From: UBA6165 sp044233745
GTDB lineage: Bacteria; Bacteroidota; Bacteroidia; Flavobacteriales_D; Crocinitomicaceae
Assembly (NCBI GenBank): GCA_044233745.1
Contig: JBIIJN010000001.1
Span: 1-64,000 of the forward strand
Direction of reading: 5' to 3'
Length of the DNA: 64,000 nt
This document shows positions 50,083 through 58,463 of the stretch, piece after piece (the first letter of the stretch is position 1; each line of letters starts with the position of its first letter). The notes beneath the pieces are model-generated. The model had not been told where the DNA came from and did not search any database. It saw only the letters and a program-made list of their open reading frames with translations. Made by a program: the position numbers and the translations under genes.

Positions 50083-51156
50083 ATGCAACTGTGGAATACG
50101 TATAGCAGAGAGGAAATGGTGGAGCGTTTGCGCGAGAAAAATGTGCAGTTCGTTACAATTTCCTTTTACAAGTATCATCAACTTAGCGACCCTGAATCGT
50201 TTAGGAATCAACTGTTTAGAGTGCTCAACTCAATAGAGGTTTTGGGCAGAATTTACGTGGCCTATGAAGGCATAAATGCGCAAATTTCTGTGCCAACCGA
50301 GCGTTTGGATGAATTTCGGGCTGCCCTCGATCAAATAGACTGGCTTAAAGGCATTCGTTTAAATTTTGCTGTTGAAGAATCGACTGAATTTCCATTTTTG
50401 AAGCTCAAAATCAAAGTGAGAACCAAAATTCTCGCCGATGGCTTAAACGATGAAACATTCGACGTAACCAACAAAGGCAAACATTTGAGTGCCCAAGAAT
50501 TCAACGTGTTGACCGATGATCCAAATACCATTTTGGTCGATTTCCGCAATCACTACGAATCTGAAGTGGGACATTTTAAAGGTGCCATCACACCCGATGT
50601 TGATACTTTCCGCGATTCACTACCAGAAATTGAAGAAACGATTTTGAAAGGCAATGAAGACAAAAACATTGTGATGTATTGCACCGGTGGCATTCGTTGC
50701 GAAAAGGCGAGTGCTTGGTTCAAACACCGTGGTTTCAAAAACGTGCATCAATTGGAAGGCGGCATAATCAAATATGCACACGATGTGGAACAATTGGGCA
50801 TCGAGAATAAATTTGTCGGGAAAAACTTTGTATTCGATGAGCGACGCGCCGAGAAAATCTCTGACGACATAATTGCCAACTGCCACCAATGTGGTGAAGC
50901 CTTTGATGTGCATACCAATTGCGCCAACGAAGCTTGCCATTTGTTGTTTATTCAATGTGAGGCGTGCAAAGAAAAATTCGAAAACTGCTGTTCGGAAGAA
51001 TGTCAATCCGTAAATTCGTTGCCGAAAGAACAACAAAAAGAATTGCGCAAGGGTCAGTACAACAGCAATGCGATTTTCAAAAAAGGTCGTTCTGAGAAAT
51101 TGAAATTCAAAAGAAATATGGGCATAGCTCAAGAATTAATCACCAAAAACGCATAA
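50083..51156 (+). CDS. trhO: tRNA uridine(34) hydroxylase, rhodanese family
   Basis: 357 residues from the ATG at 50083 (MQLWNTYSREEM). It adds the 5-hydroxyl to wobble uridine of tRNA using oxygen (TrhO/YceA). It has the N-terminal UPF0176 domain (VTISFYKYHQLSDPESFRNQ, YVAYEGINAQISVP), the conserved FKLKIKVR-type region (FLKLKIKVRTKILADGLND near 107), and a rhodanese domain with the active Cys in VMYCTGGIRCEKAS near 205. A cysteine-rich C-terminus follows (CHQCGEAF, CANEACHLLFIQCEACKEKF) that may bind zinc. The start at 50053 is rejected, as it would overlap the -7 box. Confidence 0.93.
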   Translation: MQLWNTYSREEMVERLREKNVQFVTISFYKYHQLSDPESFRNQLFRVLNSIEVLGRIYVAYEGINAQISVPTERLDEFRAALDQIDWLKGIRLNFAVEESTEFPFLKLKIKVRTKILADGLNDETFDVTNKGKHLSAQEFNVLTDDPNTILVDFRNHYESEVGHFKGAITPDVDTFRDSLPEIEETILKGNEDKNIVMYCTGGIRCEKASAWFKHRGFKNVHQLEGGIIKYAHDVEQLGIENKFVGKNFVFDERRAEKISDDIIANCHQCGEAFDVHTNCANEACHLLFIQCEACKEKFENCCSEECQSVNSLPKEQQKELRKGQYNSNAIFKKGRSEKLKFKRNMGIAQELITKNA

Positions 51157-51158
51157 TC

Positions 51159-51974
51159 ATGTTGATGCACATTGTTTGGGACGTGAGCCCTGAAATTATT
51201 AAAGGTTGGAAAACACCAAATTATTACGGATTGCTTTTCGTTACGGGTATTTTCCTAGGATTCTTGACCATCAAACGCATGTTTAAGAAAGAAGGTGTTG
51301 ATGAAAAAACCTTAGACACACTTTTAATTTATGTGGTCATTGCAACCATTTTAGGCGCTCGTTTGGGACACGTTTTCTTCTATGATTGGGACGATTACAA
51401 AGACAATCTCATCGACATTCTTAAAGTTTGGGAAGGCGGTTTGGCAAGTCACGGTGCGGCTATTGCCATTTTGATTGCGCTGTTTATCTTCTCCAAAAAA
51501 GTCTCCAAAAAACCCTACTTGTGGATTTTGGACAGGGTAGTAGCGCCTATTGCTATTGCAGGCTGTTTCATTCGCCTGGGCAATTTGATGAACTCTGAAA
51601 TAGCAGGAATCCCAACGGATGTACCTTGGGCGTTTAGTTTTACGCATTATTGGAACGATGTAACGCAACAGCTCGACCCAACGCCGCGCCACCCAACGCA
51701 AATCTACGAGGCATTTGGCTATTTGAGCATTTACCTGTTCCTTTTGTTTATGTACTGGAAAAGAGAAGCCCAAAAACGCGAAGGTTTGCTTTTCGGTATC
51801 TTCATGATTGGCATCTGGGGCGTGCGTTTCTTCGTTGAATTTGTGAAAGAAGGCCAAACTGCCCGTGATTATACCAACGCATTGAATACGGGACAAATGC
51901 TGAGCATTCCCTTTATTTTGGTTGGGGTTTGGTTGGTTGTTAGGGCTATGATGAGGGAGAAGAAAATCGACTAA
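51159..51974 (+). CDS. lgt: prolipoprotein diacylglyceryl transferase
   Basis: 271 residues of the seven-helix inner-membrane enzyme that adds diacylglycerol to lipobox cysteines. It shows TPNYYGLLFVTGIFLGF near 19, the GARLGHVFFYDW motif near 66-77, the essential His region GGLASHGAAIAILI near 93-106, the signature IRLGNLMNSEIAG near 145 and the C-terminal RHPTQIYEAF near 176. It is 2 nt after the trhO stop. Its stop codon directly abuts the convergent gene's stop (TAATCA), leaving no spacer. Confidence 0.95.
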   Translation: MLMHIVWDVSPEIIKGWKTPNYYGLLFVTGIFLGFLTIKRMFKKEGVDEKTLDTLLIYVVIATILGARLGHVFFYDWDDYKDNLIDILKVWEGGLASHGAAIAILIALFIFSKKVSKKPYLWILDRVVAPIAIAGCFIRLGNLMNSEIAGIPTDVPWAFSFTHYWNDVTQQLDPTPRHPTQIYEAFGYLSIYLFLLFMYWKREAQKREGLLFGIFMIGIWGVRFFVEFVKEGQTARDYTNALNTGQMLSIPFILVGVWLVVRAMMREKKID

Positions 51975-52373
51975 TCAATTCCTCACTTCCAACCTTTTCT
52001 CGGTTCGCTGAAATTGATTTTCGATGCCGTAATAGTAATGTCCGTTTTCAACCGTTGTGGTATCAAATTGGATTTTTTGTCCGCCTTTTCTACAGGTGCC
52101 TTGCGCGATTATGTGCTTCTCGTCGTTGTTTAGATTGATGAGAAAAAAGGTGTAATCTAAGGCCTCATCGGCTTCAAAAAAGAAAGTAATAGTACCATTT
52201 GCCGATGCATATTCGTAAGGAAACAAACGGATTTCTGGATTGCGCTTGGCCAATTTGACACGTTGATGGGCTTTGTAGCGATTGTTGGCAATCAAAAGCA
52301 GCACCAATATTAAACCAGCCCACAGCACGTAAACTGCGTATTGAAGAAAAATATCCCACCATTCTTGTATCAT
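51975..52373 (-). CDS. single-pass membrane protein of unknown function
   Basis: 132 residues. One N-terminal membrane helix (about 10-30, YAVYVLWAGLILVLLLIANN) is followed by a basic stretch and a beta-rich C-terminal domain (FPYEYASANGTITFFFEADE, DYTFFLINLNNDEKHIIAQG, HYYYGIENQFQRTEKRLEV). No family is recognised. It overlaps the DUF493 gene by 4 nt (ATGA) and is the last gene of the run. Confidence 0.7.
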   Translation of the reverse strand: MIQEWWDIFLQYAVYVLWAGLILVLLLIANNRYKAHQRVKLAKRNPEIRLFPYEYASANGTITFFFEADEALDYTFFLINLNNDEKHIIAQGTCRKGGQKIQFDTTTVENGHYYYGIENQFQRTEKRLEVRN

Positions 52374-52642
52374 AACGACATCACTCCTTTCAATGTTGAG
52401 GCTTGTTCATATTTTTGAATCACATCGTCAGCAGAGAACATCACTTCTTCAATGGAGATGGATACATAATTGCCCTTGCTTGAGGGCTGAATGTTTTGTT
52501 TGTTGTCGGTACTGAAAATGTTCAATAATTTGCTGATGGTTTCGTTGTCGTTGGGCATAATGAATTTAAAAAGATAGGTGGATGGCCATTCTTCGTTTTC
52601 TAATTTGCTTCGGAGACCGTCGAAAATGGAATTGTTGTTCAT
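52370..52642 (-). CDS. DUF493 family protein (YbeD-like)
   Basis: 90 residues, the length and pattern of DUF493: FDGLRSKLENEEWPSTYLFKF, MPNDNETISKLLNIF, a polar linker and YVSISIEEVMFSADDVIQKYEQASTLKGVMSL. The fold is ferredoxin-like and resembles ACT regulatory domains; no function is established. Cotranscribed with both neighbours. Confidence 0.85.
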   Translation of the reverse strand: MNNNSIFDGLRSKLENEEWPSTYLFKFIMPNDNETISKLLNIFSTDNKQNIQPSSKGNYVSISIEEVMFSADDVIQKYEQASTLKGVMSL

Positions 52643-52669
52643 GACTTGTTTTGAACTTGCAAAGATAAC

Positions 52670-53248
52670 TCATTTAGATGCCAATGCTACAAATTTACTC
52701 AAACGCTTTAATTCGTTTTGTAAGTCAATTTGAAGATTTTCTTGCTCAATTTCTATGTTTTCAATGCTTGGATTGAAGGGCAATTCACGAAGCCATTGCA
52801 ACATACGCATGGGGTCTGGTTCTTGCGATACTTGCACATGCGTTGTGTCTTCGTTTTTATAAATCTGCGACCAAATTTGCGCATAGTTCAATTCTTCAGT
52901 AAACCAATTTTCCAAAAGTAGCGCACTATTTTTCGCGGAAATCAGCGCCACCAATTGGGTTTTGTATTTGGTGCGTGCATTTTGAAGAACATGAAAATCA
53001 TCAACCCAATTCCCTGTGAATAGGGCGGGTAAAAATGGCTTAAATTGTTCATCGAGCGACGCTTCAGGATAGCATAATAAATAGGCCTCATGAAGTTCAT
53101 TCAATTCCTTGATTTTCTTCTGAACCACCACTGGAATGGGTGCTCGTTGAAAAAAATACTGCTTGATTTGGAAATGCTTTTCTTGATAAACGTCGAAGGG
53201 TTCTTCTAAGTTTTTAGGAAAATGTATGCGCGCCAAATCGAGTTGCAT
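52670..53248 (-). CDS. protein of unknown function
   Basis: 192 residues of mostly helical, charged sequence (VQKKIKELNELHEAYLLCYP, NLQIDLQNELKRLSKFVALA). It has no signal peptide, no membrane helix and no known motif; the middle contains DPMRMLQWLRELPFNPSIENI. It begins 5 nt after the serine hydrolase stop codon, so it is in the operon. I do not recognise the family. Confidence 0.65.
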   Translation of the reverse strand: MQLDLARIHFPKNLEEPFDVYQEKHFQIKQYFFQRAPIPVVVQKKIKELNELHEAYLLCYPEASLDEQFKPFLPALFTGNWVDDFHVLQNARTKYKTQLVALISAKNSALLLENWFTEELNYAQIWSQIYKNEDTTHVQVSQEPDPMRMLQWLRELPFNPSIENIEIEQENLQIDLQNELKRLSKFVALASK

Positions 53249-53253
53249 GGCGC

Positions 53254-54756
53254 TTATTGTTTGATGAATGAATGGCGTTTGCCGTTTACCTCAATGAGAT
53301 ACATCCCCGCAGCTAAATCTTGGATACTGATGCGATTGGTGTTGGCTTCCAATTCAGTATGTTTCACCAAACGACCTTCAAGTGTGTAAATGGAAATCTT
53401 TTGCATTCCCAATGCATCCAAGTTCGCCAGTTCAATAAAATCCGCACTCGGATTGGGATAAATTGGGGTGTGATCTGCTTCGTTTTCTGCAAGTCCAGCC
53501 GTTAGACAAACACCTATATTTCCTTGACTTTCAATAGCACTAAAAACTTCTTGTTCCACGGTATAAAAAATGGAATTGTTGTTGGTCTGATAGCCAATAC
53601 CCACACCATTATTCATAAACACAAAACCTACTTTTCGGATGGTATCAAAATAAGCATCACTCACCAAACCGTATGCTTCTCCTGTATGACCAAGCATGGA
53701 AGTGCTCCCAGAAAGTGCTAAGTCATTACCCGGGGTTGATGTGATTCGGTGAATGCCCAAGCCCCAGCTACGGAAGAGTCCGTAATAGTTGTTGCCATTG
53801 CTGCCGTTGTAAGTCCATTCGTTGGCAAACATGGCGTTGCAGCTGGATTCAGATAGCAATGTCACACCATCGAATGTGCCTTTGTTCATGAGCACCAAGA
53901 AAATTTTTGCCAAATCTTCAGCCGAACATCTAAAGCCACCTTGCGGACCAAATCTTCCGCCATTTGTGCCAGGAACGTAACCACCTAAATTATTGAAAGT
54001 GGGCTGTATCCCTTGATAATTATCGGCTTGTGCTGTCCAGACGCCACTTGGTTTTCTATACAAAACAGCGAGTTCATCAATGTCTTCTAAATCATTTACG
54101 TTGAAGGATGCATCAATGCCCAATGGGTCGCTGATGTTTTGCTTGCAGTAGACATCAAAGCTCAGATTGGAAATTTTCTCAACGATTGTTCCCAGAATTA
54201 CGTAGTTGATATTGGAATAGTTGAAGTAAGTTCCCGGAACTGTGTTGTTGAATTGCGAGGCCACATAATAGGTTCCGCCAACAGTTAAAATGGAACTCAA
54301 ATTGGGGATAGGATTGTTATTGACCGTGGCTCCAAGAAAATTGTTGTACGTTGTGCCATCAATAATGGTTGAGGTGTGCGACAACAACATGCGTGTGGTG
54401 ATAGGTGCATTTGGATGGTTGGGATTTTGAACACTAAACCCCAGAATAGTGCTGATATCTTCGTCTAAATCGAGTAAATTTTGTTCAACGAGCTGCATCA
54501 CCGCAATGGCTGTAATGGTTTTCGAAATACTGGCAATTCGATACTTCGTGCTGGTGGTCATGTTGATGTTGCGCGTGTTGTCTGATTTTCCAATGGCGAT
54601 ATTTTGTACAATGCCATTTTCGCAAAACACAACCAAAGAGCCGCCCATCATATCGTTGTTCACAGCAATGTTGGTGAACGCGTTTTCCAAGTTTTGTGCA
54701 AACAGGTTATTTTCACAAAGTGCGAAGACCCATAGAAATATTACATATTTGTACAT
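53254..54756 (-). CDS. exported beta-lactamase-fold serine hydrolase with T9SS sorting domain
   Basis: 500 residues. It has a signal peptide (MYKYVIFLWVFALCENNLFAQ) and a class C beta-lactamase/D-alanyl carboxypeptidase-like domain with nucleophile SxxK in ASISKTITAIAVMQL near 74, YxN in YFNYSNINYVILGTI near 180 and a C-terminal HTG triad variant LGHTGEAYGL near 355. A T9SS type A tail follows (PIYPNPSADFIELAN, GMYLIEVNGKRHSF). It is therefore a cell-surface or secreted hydrolase. Substrate unknown: peptide, ester or beta-lactam are all possible. It lies 12 nt after glyA. Confidence 0.87.
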   Translation of the reverse strand: MYKYVIFLWVFALCENNLFAQNLENAFTNIAVNNDMMGGSLVVFCENGIVQNIAIGKSDNTRNINMTTSTKYRIASISKTITAIAVMQLVEQNLLDLDEDISTILGFSVQNPNHPNAPITTRMLLSHTSTIIDGTTYNNFLGATVNNNPIPNLSSILTVGGTYYVASQFNNTVPGTYFNYSNINYVILGTIVEKISNLSFDVYCKQNISDPLGIDASFNVNDLEDIDELAVLYRKPSGVWTAQADNYQGIQPTFNNLGGYVPGTNGGRFGPQGGFRCSAEDLAKIFLVLMNKGTFDGVTLLSESSCNAMFANEWTYNGSNGNNYYGLFRSWGLGIHRITSTPGNDLALSGSTSMLGHTGEAYGLVSDAYFDTIRKVGFVFMNNGVGIGYQTNNNSIFYTVEQEVFSAIESQGNIGVCLTAGLAENEADHTPIYPNPSADFIELANLDALGMQKISIYTLEGRLVKHTELEANTNRISIQDLAAGMYLIEVNGKRHSFIKQ

Positions 54757-54768
54757 AGCTAGTCGTTT

Positions 54769-56040
54769 TTACCAAGCAAACAAAGGTCGGCTCGACATCA
54801 ATTCGTTTATTCTGCTTTTGTTTTTGGCAATGATATCAGCATTGCTGGCATTCATCAACACTTCGTCTATGATTTGTACAAAGGTTGGAATCAAATCTTC
54901 TTGTATTCCGCGAGATGTTAACGCTGCTGTACCCAAGCGAATTCCAGAAGTTACAAATGGTGATTCTGTATCGAAAGGCACCATGTTTTTGTTCACCGTG
55001 ATATCTGCCAAGCCCAAGTTGAGTTCAGCGTCTTTTCCATTCAAACCTTTGCTTCTCAAATCCACCAGCATAGAATGATTAATCGTTCCACCCGAAACAA
55101 TTTTGTATCCACGAGCCACCAATTCATTCGCCATAACTGAGGCGTTTTTTTGCACCTGCTTCATGTATTCGGTGTATTCTGGCTTCAAAGCTTCACCGAA
55201 TGCAACTGCTTTGGCTGCAATTACGTGTTCCAATGGTCCACCTTGCGTTCCTGGGAAAACCGCTGCATCCAACAAAGCCCCCATAGATTTTGGGTTGCCG
55301 TTGTTCCACTTCAATCCCCAAGGGTTGTCGAAGTTTTTGCCCATCATGATGATACCTCCACGTGGTCCACGCAATGTTTTGTGGGTCGTAGAAGTAACGA
55401 TATGGCAATGCTGCAAGGGATCGTTCAATAATTTGGTAGCAATCAATCCAGCAGGGTGCGAAATATCTGCCAAAATCAAAGCGCCAATTTCGTCGGCAAC
55501 ACTGCGAATGGCTGCATAATCCCAATCGCGGCTGTAGGCAGATGCCCCGCAAATAATCATTTTCGGACGCTCTTTCAAAGCCGTTTCACGCAATTGATCG
55601 TAGTCGATAAGACCATTGTCCTCACGAACGCCGTAGAAAAATGGTTGGTATAGTTTTCCAGAAAAATTTACGGGAGAACCATGTGTTAGGTGACCGCCAT
55701 GTGATAAATTGAATCCCAAGATTTTATCGCCAGCATTCAAACAAGCTAAAAACACAGCAGCATTGGCTTGTGCTCCAGAGTGTGGTTGCACGTTGGCCCA
55801 CTCTGCACCGAACAATTTTTTCAACCTGTCGATGGCTTCTTGCTCCACTTTGTCCACGATTTCGCAGCCACCATAATAGCGCTTTCCGGGATAACCTTCG
55901 GCATATTTATTTGTCAAAACCGAACCCATTGCGCGCATCACATTGTCGCTCACAAAGTTCTCAGAAGCAATCAGTTCTAATCCGCGCGTTTGTCTTTGGC
56001 GCTCTTCTTGAATGTAATCGAAAATTATTTCTTGACTCAT
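54769..56040 (-). CDS. glyA: serine hydroxymethyltransferase
   Basis: 423 residues, standard length. It interconverts serine and glycine while loading tetrahydrofolate with a one-carbon unit. Motifs: RQTRGLELIASENFVS near 16, NKYAEGYPGKRYYGGCE near 43, ANVQPHSGAQANAAVF near 77, and the PLP lysine in TSTTHKTLRGPRGG near 217. It is followed directly by the hydrolase gene; its ATG abuts the epimerase stop (TAAATG), showing tight operon packing. Confidence 0.97.
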   Translation of the reverse strand: MSQEIIFDYIQEERQRQTRGLELIASENFVSDNVMRAMGSVLTNKYAEGYPGKRYYGGCEIVDKVEQEAIDRLKKLFGAEWANVQPHSGAQANAAVFLACLNAGDKILGFNLSHGGHLTHGSPVNFSGKLYQPFFYGVREDNGLIDYDQLRETALKERPKMIICGASAYSRDWDYAAIRSVADEIGALILADISHPAGLIATKLLNDPLQHCHIVTSTTHKTLRGPRGGIIMMGKNFDNPWGLKWNNGNPKSMGALLDAAVFPGTQGGPLEHVIAAKAVAFGEALKPEYTEYMKQVQKNASVMANELVARGYKIVSGGTINHSMLVDLRSKGLNGKDAELNLGLADITVNKNMVPFDTESPFVTSGIRLGTAALTSRGIQEDLIPTFVQIIDEVLMNASNADIIAKNKSRINELMSSRPLFAW

Positions 56041-56961
56041 TTATTTCAAAGTTTGATATATCATTTCTAATCCATCTCTCAATTCTACACGTGGTTTAAA
56101 TCCAGTAAGTTGTAGTAATTTGTCGGAAGAACCCACGCGGCGTTCTACTTCATAATCGTATCGTTTTTTTGGGGCTTCAATAAACTTGATATTCGAACTG
56201 GATTGGGTTGTTTCAATAATCAAATGAGCCAAATCATCGATGCACCATTCTTTTTCGTTGGCGATATTCACGATGTGTGAACCTTTGATATTCATCAAGC
56301 GCACACAAGCTTCCACCGTGTCGTCGATATACGTGAAATCGCGGGTTTGTTTTCCTGAACCAAATACGGTTAACTCTTGTCCATTCATGGCTTGTTCAAA
56401 GAAAAGCGGCACCACCATTCTTGTATCTTGGTTATGTCCATAAACATTGAAGAAACGCAAGGAAATTGCATTCAAACCTTTTTCTTCGTGGTGCGAAGCC
56501 AGATAAATCTCATTGTAACGTTTCGCCATCGCATAAGACGTTCGTGGATCAACCAAAACTTCTTCGTTTAGTGCTACATCTTCAATGGCTGAATGCCCGT
56601 AAATGCCTGATGTGGATGCGTAAAGAATTCTGTTTATTCCGTTTGCTTCAGCAGCCATCACCACGTTTCGTGTGCCGATTACTTCTACATCCATCGTTTC
56701 AACCGGATTATCTGCTACGATATCCACACCCAAAACTGCTGCAAAATGGAAAATCAAATCACAACCTTTCGCGGCTTGCTTTACCAATTCGGCATCGCGA
56801 ACATCACCTTTGATGAAATCGATTTTTGAAAATGTATCCTTGTCGAGTTTGTTGCCGCGCAACAGACTGTCTAAAACCACAACTTGATGCCCGTCGTTCA
56901 CCAATCTTTTTGTCAAATTGCTGCCTATAAATCCAGCTCCTCCAGTAATTAATATCTTCAT
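56041..56961 (-). CDS. NAD-dependent epimerase/dehydratase family protein
   Basis: 306 residues of an extended short-chain dehydrogenase. It has the Rossmann loop GGAGFIGSNLTKRL (residues 7-20), KGDVRDAELVKQAAKGCDLIFHFAAVLG near 51, the Ser in YASTSGIYGHS near 122 and the catalytic YAMAK near 147. This is the UDP-glucose 4-epimerase/nucleotide-sugar dehydratase type, so it likely modifies a nucleotide sugar for surface polysaccharide. The exact substrate is not visible. It lies 6 nt after the NlpC/P60 gene and abuts glyA. Confidence 0.88.
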   Translation of the reverse strand: MKILITGGAGFIGSNLTKRLVNDGHQVVVLDSLLRGNKLDKDTFSKIDFIKGDVRDAELVKQAAKGCDLIFHFAAVLGVDIVADNPVETMDVEVIGTRNVVMAAEANGINRILYASTSGIYGHSAIEDVALNEEVLVDPRTSYAMAKRYNEIYLASHHEEKGLNAISLRFFNVYGHNQDTRMVVPLFFEQAMNGQELTVFGSGKQTRDFTYIDDTVEACVRLMNIKGSHIVNIANEKEWCIDDLAHLIIETTQSSSNIKFIEAPKKRYDYEVERRVGSSDKLLQLTGFKPRVELRDGLEMIYQTLK

Positions 56962-56967
56962 ATTTTG

Positions 56968-57732
56968 TTATATTCGTTTTATTGTCAGTAGATTATGTGA
57001 TTTTAGTCCACTGTGTTTTTTATAAATTCCATCTGTTCTGATGGGGTCTTCTACTACTTTTCCGTGTGCGTGTAAAATGGTGCCTTGACCGGTTAAAATG
57101 CCCACGTGAATCACTTTACCCGCTGGGTTTGTGAAAAATGCCAAATCGCCCGCTTGAATTTCTTTAAATTCAACGTCTTTGCCTAGATTGACCTGTTGTG
57201 AGGCATCTCTGGGCAACAAGATGCCAAGAAACGCAAAAACCATTTGGGTATATCCCGAACAGTCAATACCAGTAGCACTTCTTCCGCCCCAAAGGTACGG
57301 TGTATTCAAATACATTTGGGCAATTTCAACAACGGATTGATTGCGTTGTAGCGGCAAATCTTTCTTAAGAGATTGAAATTTAATTGTTCCGAGATCAAAT
57401 CCATTGAAATAATCTTCGGGCACTAAACTTCCTCGATACAGGTGAAAAGGGCCTTCGTTTGAATTGAAAGGCAAAACGTGCTCTTGAATGCGATGCGTAG
57501 ACATTTTTCTCCACATGTGAAAGCTGTCTTCGTCGCAAGTGAAAATTTGCTTTTCATCCATCCAACCTTCATATTTATCATGGTAACATTGGATGCGCAC
57601 CCATTGATTTTTTTGCTCCAAAATGAGCAATGCTTCGCCGAAAAGGAGTTGCGTTACAATTTCTGAACTATCAGAATCTATGGCGCGAATTGGGGCGTGT
57701 GCCACCTGTATGATTCCTTGTTTTGCTGTCAT
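56968..57732 (-). CDS. NlpC/P60 (C40) peptidase with SH3-like N-terminus
   Basis: 254 residues. The N-terminal bacterial SH3-like domain (about 5-75, LLFGEALLILEQKNQWVRIQ) and a second SH3-like segment (about 80-110) lead to a C-terminal NlpC/P60 cysteine peptidase with Cys in GIDCSGYTQMVFAFL near 154, His in KVIHVGILTGQG near 208 and a third polar residue in ILHAHGKVVED. This family cuts gamma-glutamyl-diaminopimelate bonds in peptide stems. No signal peptide is seen, so it may be cytoplasmic and recycle muropeptides. Its ATG overlaps the DinB-family stop codon by 4 nt (ATGA). Confidence 0.88.
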   Translation of the reverse strand: MTAKQGIIQVAHAPIRAIDSDSSEIVTQLLFGEALLILEQKNQWVRIQCYHDKYEGWMDEKQIFTCDEDSFHMWRKMSTHRIQEHVLPFNSNEGPFHLYRGSLVPEDYFNGFDLGTIKFQSLKKDLPLQRNQSVVEIAQMYLNTPYLWGGRSATGIDCSGYTQMVFAFLGILLPRDASQQVNLGKDVEFKEIQAGDLAFFTNPAGKVIHVGILTGQGTILHAHGKVVEDPIRTDGIYKKHSGLKSHNLLTIKRI

Positions 57733-58313
57733 TTCGGAAATTTTTTATGGTTCAGAAGTTGGTTGATTTGCTCCACATGCCTGTCGTTGTGGTAAACATG
57801 AAACATCAACGCATCTCCCAAGCGCAAATACACAAATTTGGAAACGGCCATCGGTAGTTTGATTTTCCTCAAGTTTACCTGTTCTGCCTCCGCTAAAATT
57901 TGTACCATACCCTTCAGGTACTCTAAGAAAACTTGCATTTCCTGACGTTCTATATCCAAACCAAAATATTCAGGATTGAACACACGGGCCGATTTTACGC
58001 GTCTTTTGATGTTGCGCATTTTACCCAATTGCACCAAGCGCCATGTAGCTCTGCCCAAAGGACTCGAAACAAAAATAGCCGATGGTTCAGTGCCTTTGTT
58101 TTCAATTATTTTTTTGTGGATGATGTTTTGGTAGTAGTGGGCATGGGCGTTGAGATGGGCAAAAACTTCTAAAATAGACCAAGACTTCGCATTGGGTTTC
58201 CACTTCAATTGTTGGTCTGATAAATCGTACACTTTTTCTTCAACAAAACGCAAGCACGAAGCATTGATTTGCTTGAGTTCGTTTAATAATATTTGCGTAT
58301 CGAAGGTTTGCAT
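57729..58313 (-). CDS. DinB family protein
   Basis: 194 residues from the ATG at 58313 (MQTFDTQILLNELKQ). It has a four-helix-bundle fold with the DinB/YfiT-like metal-site pattern: LKWKPNAKSWSILEVFAHLNAHAHYYQN near 35-62 and FVYLRLGDALMFHVYHNDRHVEQINQLL near 160-187, with His residues in both helices. Members use metal and bacillithiol or similar thiols for S-transferase reactions, but this protein's reaction is unknown. bshB1 is nearby at 61896, which makes a thiol-transferase role slightly more plausible. A TTG at 58325 would be a longer start. Confidence 0.82.
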   Translation of the reverse strand: MQTFDTQILLNELKQINASCLRFVEEKVYDLSDQQLKWKPNAKSWSILEVFAHLNAHAHYYQNIIHKKIIENKGTEPSAIFVSSPLGRATWRLVQLGKMRNIKRRVKSARVFNPEYFGLDIERQEMQVFLEYLKGMVQILAEAEQVNLRKIKLPMAVSKFVYLRLGDALMFHVYHNDRHVEQINQLLNHKKFPK

Positions 58314-58463
58314 TTTAGCGACCAATTTCTGTGCGCGAATTTAGTTTTTTTTAGCTGTCTTTGGGGCGAAAACTTTTGCTTTTTCCTGAAAATCAATACA
58401 GATTTTATAAACCGTGTGTCTTTCAAGTCGAAACGTATTATTTTTAGGCTCAAAATTTCCCTT

